Shown here: positions 6,233 to 7,869 of the stretch, one piece after another
Layout: each line of letters begins with the position of its first letter
Numbering within the stretch: the first letter of the stretch is position 1
From: Hydrogenophaga sp.
Lineage (GTDB): Bacteria; Pseudomonadota; Gammaproteobacteria; Burkholderiales; Burkholderiaceae_C
Reading direction: 5' to 3'
NCBI GenBank assembly: GCA_018335615.1
Contig: JAGXRS010000302.1
Span: 1-7,869, forward strand
Length of the DNA: 7,869 nt
Made by a program: the position numbers and the translations under genes
Notes under the pieces: generated by a model
Told to the model about the DNA's origin: nothing
The model's input: only the letters and a program-made list of their open reading frames with translations
The model's database searches: none

Positions 6233-7082
6233 AGTCGCGCGCAAACTGGTAGGCCACGCGTCCACTGCGTGAGCCGCGCTCCAGGGCCCACACCAGTGAC
6301 TGCGGGCGCGCCGCCTCCACCTCGGCCGCGGGCACGCCGAAAGACTGCAACCACTGCGCCACGATGGCGAGGTATTCGTCCTGACTGAACGGGTAGAAAC
6401 TCACCCAGAGACCGAAACGTTCGGACAGCGAAATTTTCTCTTCCACCACCTCGCCAGGGTGCACCTCGCCATCGCTGGTGTGCGTGTAACTGAGGTTCTC
6501 TTTCATGTACTCCGGCAGCAGGTGGCGGCGGTTGCTGGTGGCGTAGATCAGCACGTTGTCGCCGGCCGCCGACACCGAGCCGTCCAAGATGGACTTCAAC
6601 GCCTTGTAGCCTGGCTCCCCGTCCTCGAAGCTGAGGTCGTCACAGAACACGAGAAAGCGCTCCTCGCAGCCCGCCACCACGTCCACGATGTCGGGCAGGT
6701 CCACCAGATCGGCTTTGTCCACCTCGATCAGACGCAGTCCCTGCGCGGCGTACTCGTTCAGGCAAGCCTTCACCAGGGACGATTTACCCGTTCCACGCGC
6801 GCCGGTGAGCAACACGTTGTTGGCCGGCAGGCCCTGCACGAACTGCAGGGTGTTGCGCTGGATTTTGTCTTTCTGGCCGTCGATTTCCTGCAGATCCGCC
6901 AGCCGGATGCCGGCGACCTGGCGCACCGGCTCCAGCACACCGTGTCCGTTGCTGCGCTTGCGGTAGCGAAACGCCACTGAAGCCGTCCAGTCGGGTGCCG
7001 ACAAGGGCTGCGGCAGCACCGACTCGATGCGAGCAATCAACTGTTCGGCTCGCTCGATCAGGCGGTCTAACTTTTCATGCAT
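6204..7082 (-). CDS. AAA+-type ATPase of the DUF815 family
   Basis: This is a cytoplasmic P-loop ATPase of a widespread, poorly characterised family (DUF815); no substrate or partner can be named from sequence. In its 292 aa, residues 1-24 form a likely amphipathic helix. Walker A GARGTGKS is at 94-101, Walker B FLVFCDD at 143-149 and sensor-1-like ATSN at 181-184. A probable arginine finger is in SERFG (220-224), and a sensor-2-like GSRSGR lies at 270-275. All look intact, so it should bind and hydrolyse ATP, probably as an oligomer. The start ATG at 7082 is supported by GAGGG at 7090-7094 with seven bases of spacing. It lies between argJ and the NUDIX gene on the same strand and overlaps the latter, so the two may be coupled. 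No membrane segment or signal peptide is seen. Confidence 0.93.
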   Translation of the reverse strand: MHEKLDRLIERAEQLIARIESVLPQPLSAPDWTASVAFRYRKRSNGHGVLEPVRQVAGIRLADLQEIDGQKDKIQRNTLQFVQGLPANNVLLTGARGTGKSSLVKACLNEYAAQGLRLIEVDKADLVDLPDIVDVVAGCEERFLVFCDDLSFEDGEPGYKALKSILDGSVSAAGDNVLIYATSNRRHLLPEYMKENLSYTHTSDGEVHPGEVVEEKISLSERFGLWVSFYPFSQDEYLAIVAQWLQSFGVPAAEVEAARPQSLVWALERGSRSGRVAYQFARDYAGTHASRA

Positions 7083-7191
7083 GGTTCAGCCCTCGGAGCG
7101 AGAGATCTTTTAAAGGGACATTGAGGCAGCCGCTCTGCCGGGCCGCAGATGCCCCTACTGGAGGGGGGTCACGCGCAGCACGGCGGGTGCT
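7083..7191 (-). other. Gap between argJ and the ATPase gene
   Basis: This 109-base gap lies downstream of argJ and upstream of the ATPase gene on the minus strand. It contains the ATPase Shine-Dalgarno (GAGGG, 7090-7094), an AT-rich patch TTTTAAA at about 7109-7115, and a five-base-pair hairpin at 7152-7166 (CCCCT, loop ACTGG, AGGGG as read on the plus strand). The AT-rich patch might serve as a -10 region for the ATPase gene, but I find no matching -35. The hairpin has no T-run after it in the argJ direction, so it is at best a weak or factor-assisted stop or a pause site. Confidence 0.35.
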
Positions 7192-7869
7192 TCAGGATCG
7201 GTAATCGGCGTTGATGGTGACGTAGTCGTGGCTGAAATCGCAGGTCCACACCGTCTCGACCGCCTCACCACGTCCCAGGCCGATGCGCACCGTGATCTCG
7301 CTTTCCTTCATCACGCGCTGACCGTCTTCTTCCCGGTAATCAGGGTGCCGACCGCCGGCGGTGACGACGTGCACGTCGCCCAGGTGCAGTTCAATGCGCG
7401 TGGCGTCGAGATCGGCGATACCGGCGTAGCCGACCGCCGCCAGAATGCGACCCAGGTTCGGGTCGCTGGCGAAAAACGCGGTCTTCACCAGCGGCGAGTG
7501 CGCCACCGCGTAGGCCGCCTGCAGGCACTCGGCACCGTCACGGCCGCCTTCGACGCGAATCGTGATGAACTTGGTGGCCCCCTCCCCATCGCGCACGATG
7601 GCGTGGGCCAGCGCTTGTGCCACCGGCGTGAGGGCTGCCAGCAGCGCCAAGCCGTCGGGGCTGTCCAGGTCCATCACCGGCGCGTTGCCGGCTTGGCCAG
7701 TCGCCACCACGACAAAGGAATCGTTGGTGCTGGTATCGCCGTCCACCGTGACCCGATTGAACGAGACATCGGCCAGCCGACGCGCCAGTGCGTTCATCAC
7801 CGTCGGGGCCACCGCCGCATCGGTGGCCAGGAAACCCAGCATGGTCGCCATGTTCGGCCGGATCATGCC
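7192..7869 (-). CDS. argJ: ArgJ, ornithine acetyltransferase / N-acetylglutamate synthase (3' part)
   Basis: ArgJ moves the acetyl group from N-acetylornithine to glutamate, recycling it in arginine synthesis; bifunctional forms also use acetyl-CoA. The gene runs off the right edge and the N-terminal portion is missing; the frame is still open at 7869 (a Gly codon before MIRPNMATML). That motif contains the autocleavage site. The precursor is cut between Ala and Thr, and the Thr codon at 7843-7845 supplies the nucleophile at the N-terminus of the beta chain, so essentially the whole beta chain is present. TVDGDTSTNDS, SPLVKTAFFASDPNLGRILAAVGY (split by family blocks) and the C-terminal NADYRS are all typical. 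Whether it is mono- or bifunctional cannot be told from this part. Confidence 0.96.
   Translation of the reverse strand, partial: GMIRPNMATMLGFLATDAAVAPTVMNALARRLADVSFNRVTVDGDTSTNDSFVVVATGQAGNAPVMDLDSPDGLALLAALTPVAQALAHAIVRDGEGATKFITIRVEGGRDGAECLQAAYAVAHSPLVKTAFFASDPNLGRILAAVGYAGIADLDATRIELHLGDVHVVTAGGRHPDYREEDGQRVMKESEITVRIGLGRGEAVETVWTCDFSHDYVTINADYRS

Noticed and set aside
5546..6388. 280-codon plus-strand frame running from yacG across the NUDIX gene into the ATPase gene
   Set aside because: It overlaps three well-supported genes in other frames, has no motif, and ends in Pro/Arg-rich sequence. The NUDIX box and the ATPase motifs on the minus strand explain the region.
7152..7166. Hairpin CCCCT-ACTGG-AGGGG as the argJ terminator
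   Set aside because: The stem is five base pairs and no T-run follows in the argJ direction, so it does not meet the standard for an intrinsic terminator.
1..7869. CRISPR array, insertion sequence, prophage, toxin-antitoxin pair or retron-like element
   Set aside because: No spaced repeats, terminal inverted repeats, transposase, integrase or reverse-transcriptase motifs were seen. Almost all bases belong to identified housekeeping or pilus genes.

Overview
The window is GC-rich, tightly packed bacterial chromosome. Gene order and protein sequences fit a betaproteobacterium of the order Burkholderiales, most likely family Comamonadaceae (Hydrogenophaga/Acidovorax-like). That placement is by recognition of protein sequence and synteny; no search was run.

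Layout. At the left edge is the 3' part of a tRNA-Pro (anticodon CGG). After a 156-base leader comes a plus-strand run of six genes: pilB (assembly ATPase), pilC (inner-membrane platform), pilD (prepilin peptidase/methyltransferase), coaE (dephospho-CoA kinase), zapD (FtsZ-associated division protein) and yacG (small zinc protein, gyrase inhibitor). Gaps are 32 bases or less, except 54 bases before zapD, so one operon is plausible. A minus-strand run converges on yacG from the right. Read in its own direction it is argJ (3' part only, cut by the right edge), an ATPase of the DUF815 type, and a MutT-like NUDIX hydrolase that overlaps the end of the ATPase gene. The convergent junction (about 5700-5731) has no clear terminator.

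How the genes work together. PilB, PilC and PilD are the cytoplasmic motor, the membrane platform and the pilin-processing enzyme of type IV pili. No pilin, PilQ or PilMNOP gene lies in the window. The others are housekeeping genes: the last step of CoA synthesis, Z-ring bundling, gyrase control, sanitation of oxidised nucleotides and the acetyl cycle of arginine synthesis. The pilD-coaE-zapD-yacG-mutT neighbourhood is familiar in beta- and gammaproteobacteria.

I saw no mobile element, CRISPR array, phage gene, toxin-antitoxin pair or new defence system. All identified protein genes have intact key motifs. The points worth a second look are small: start-site questions (pilB, mutT, zapD), a micro-ORF at the coaE/zapD junction, a short repeat just before pilB, and the unassigned job of the DUF815 ATPase.
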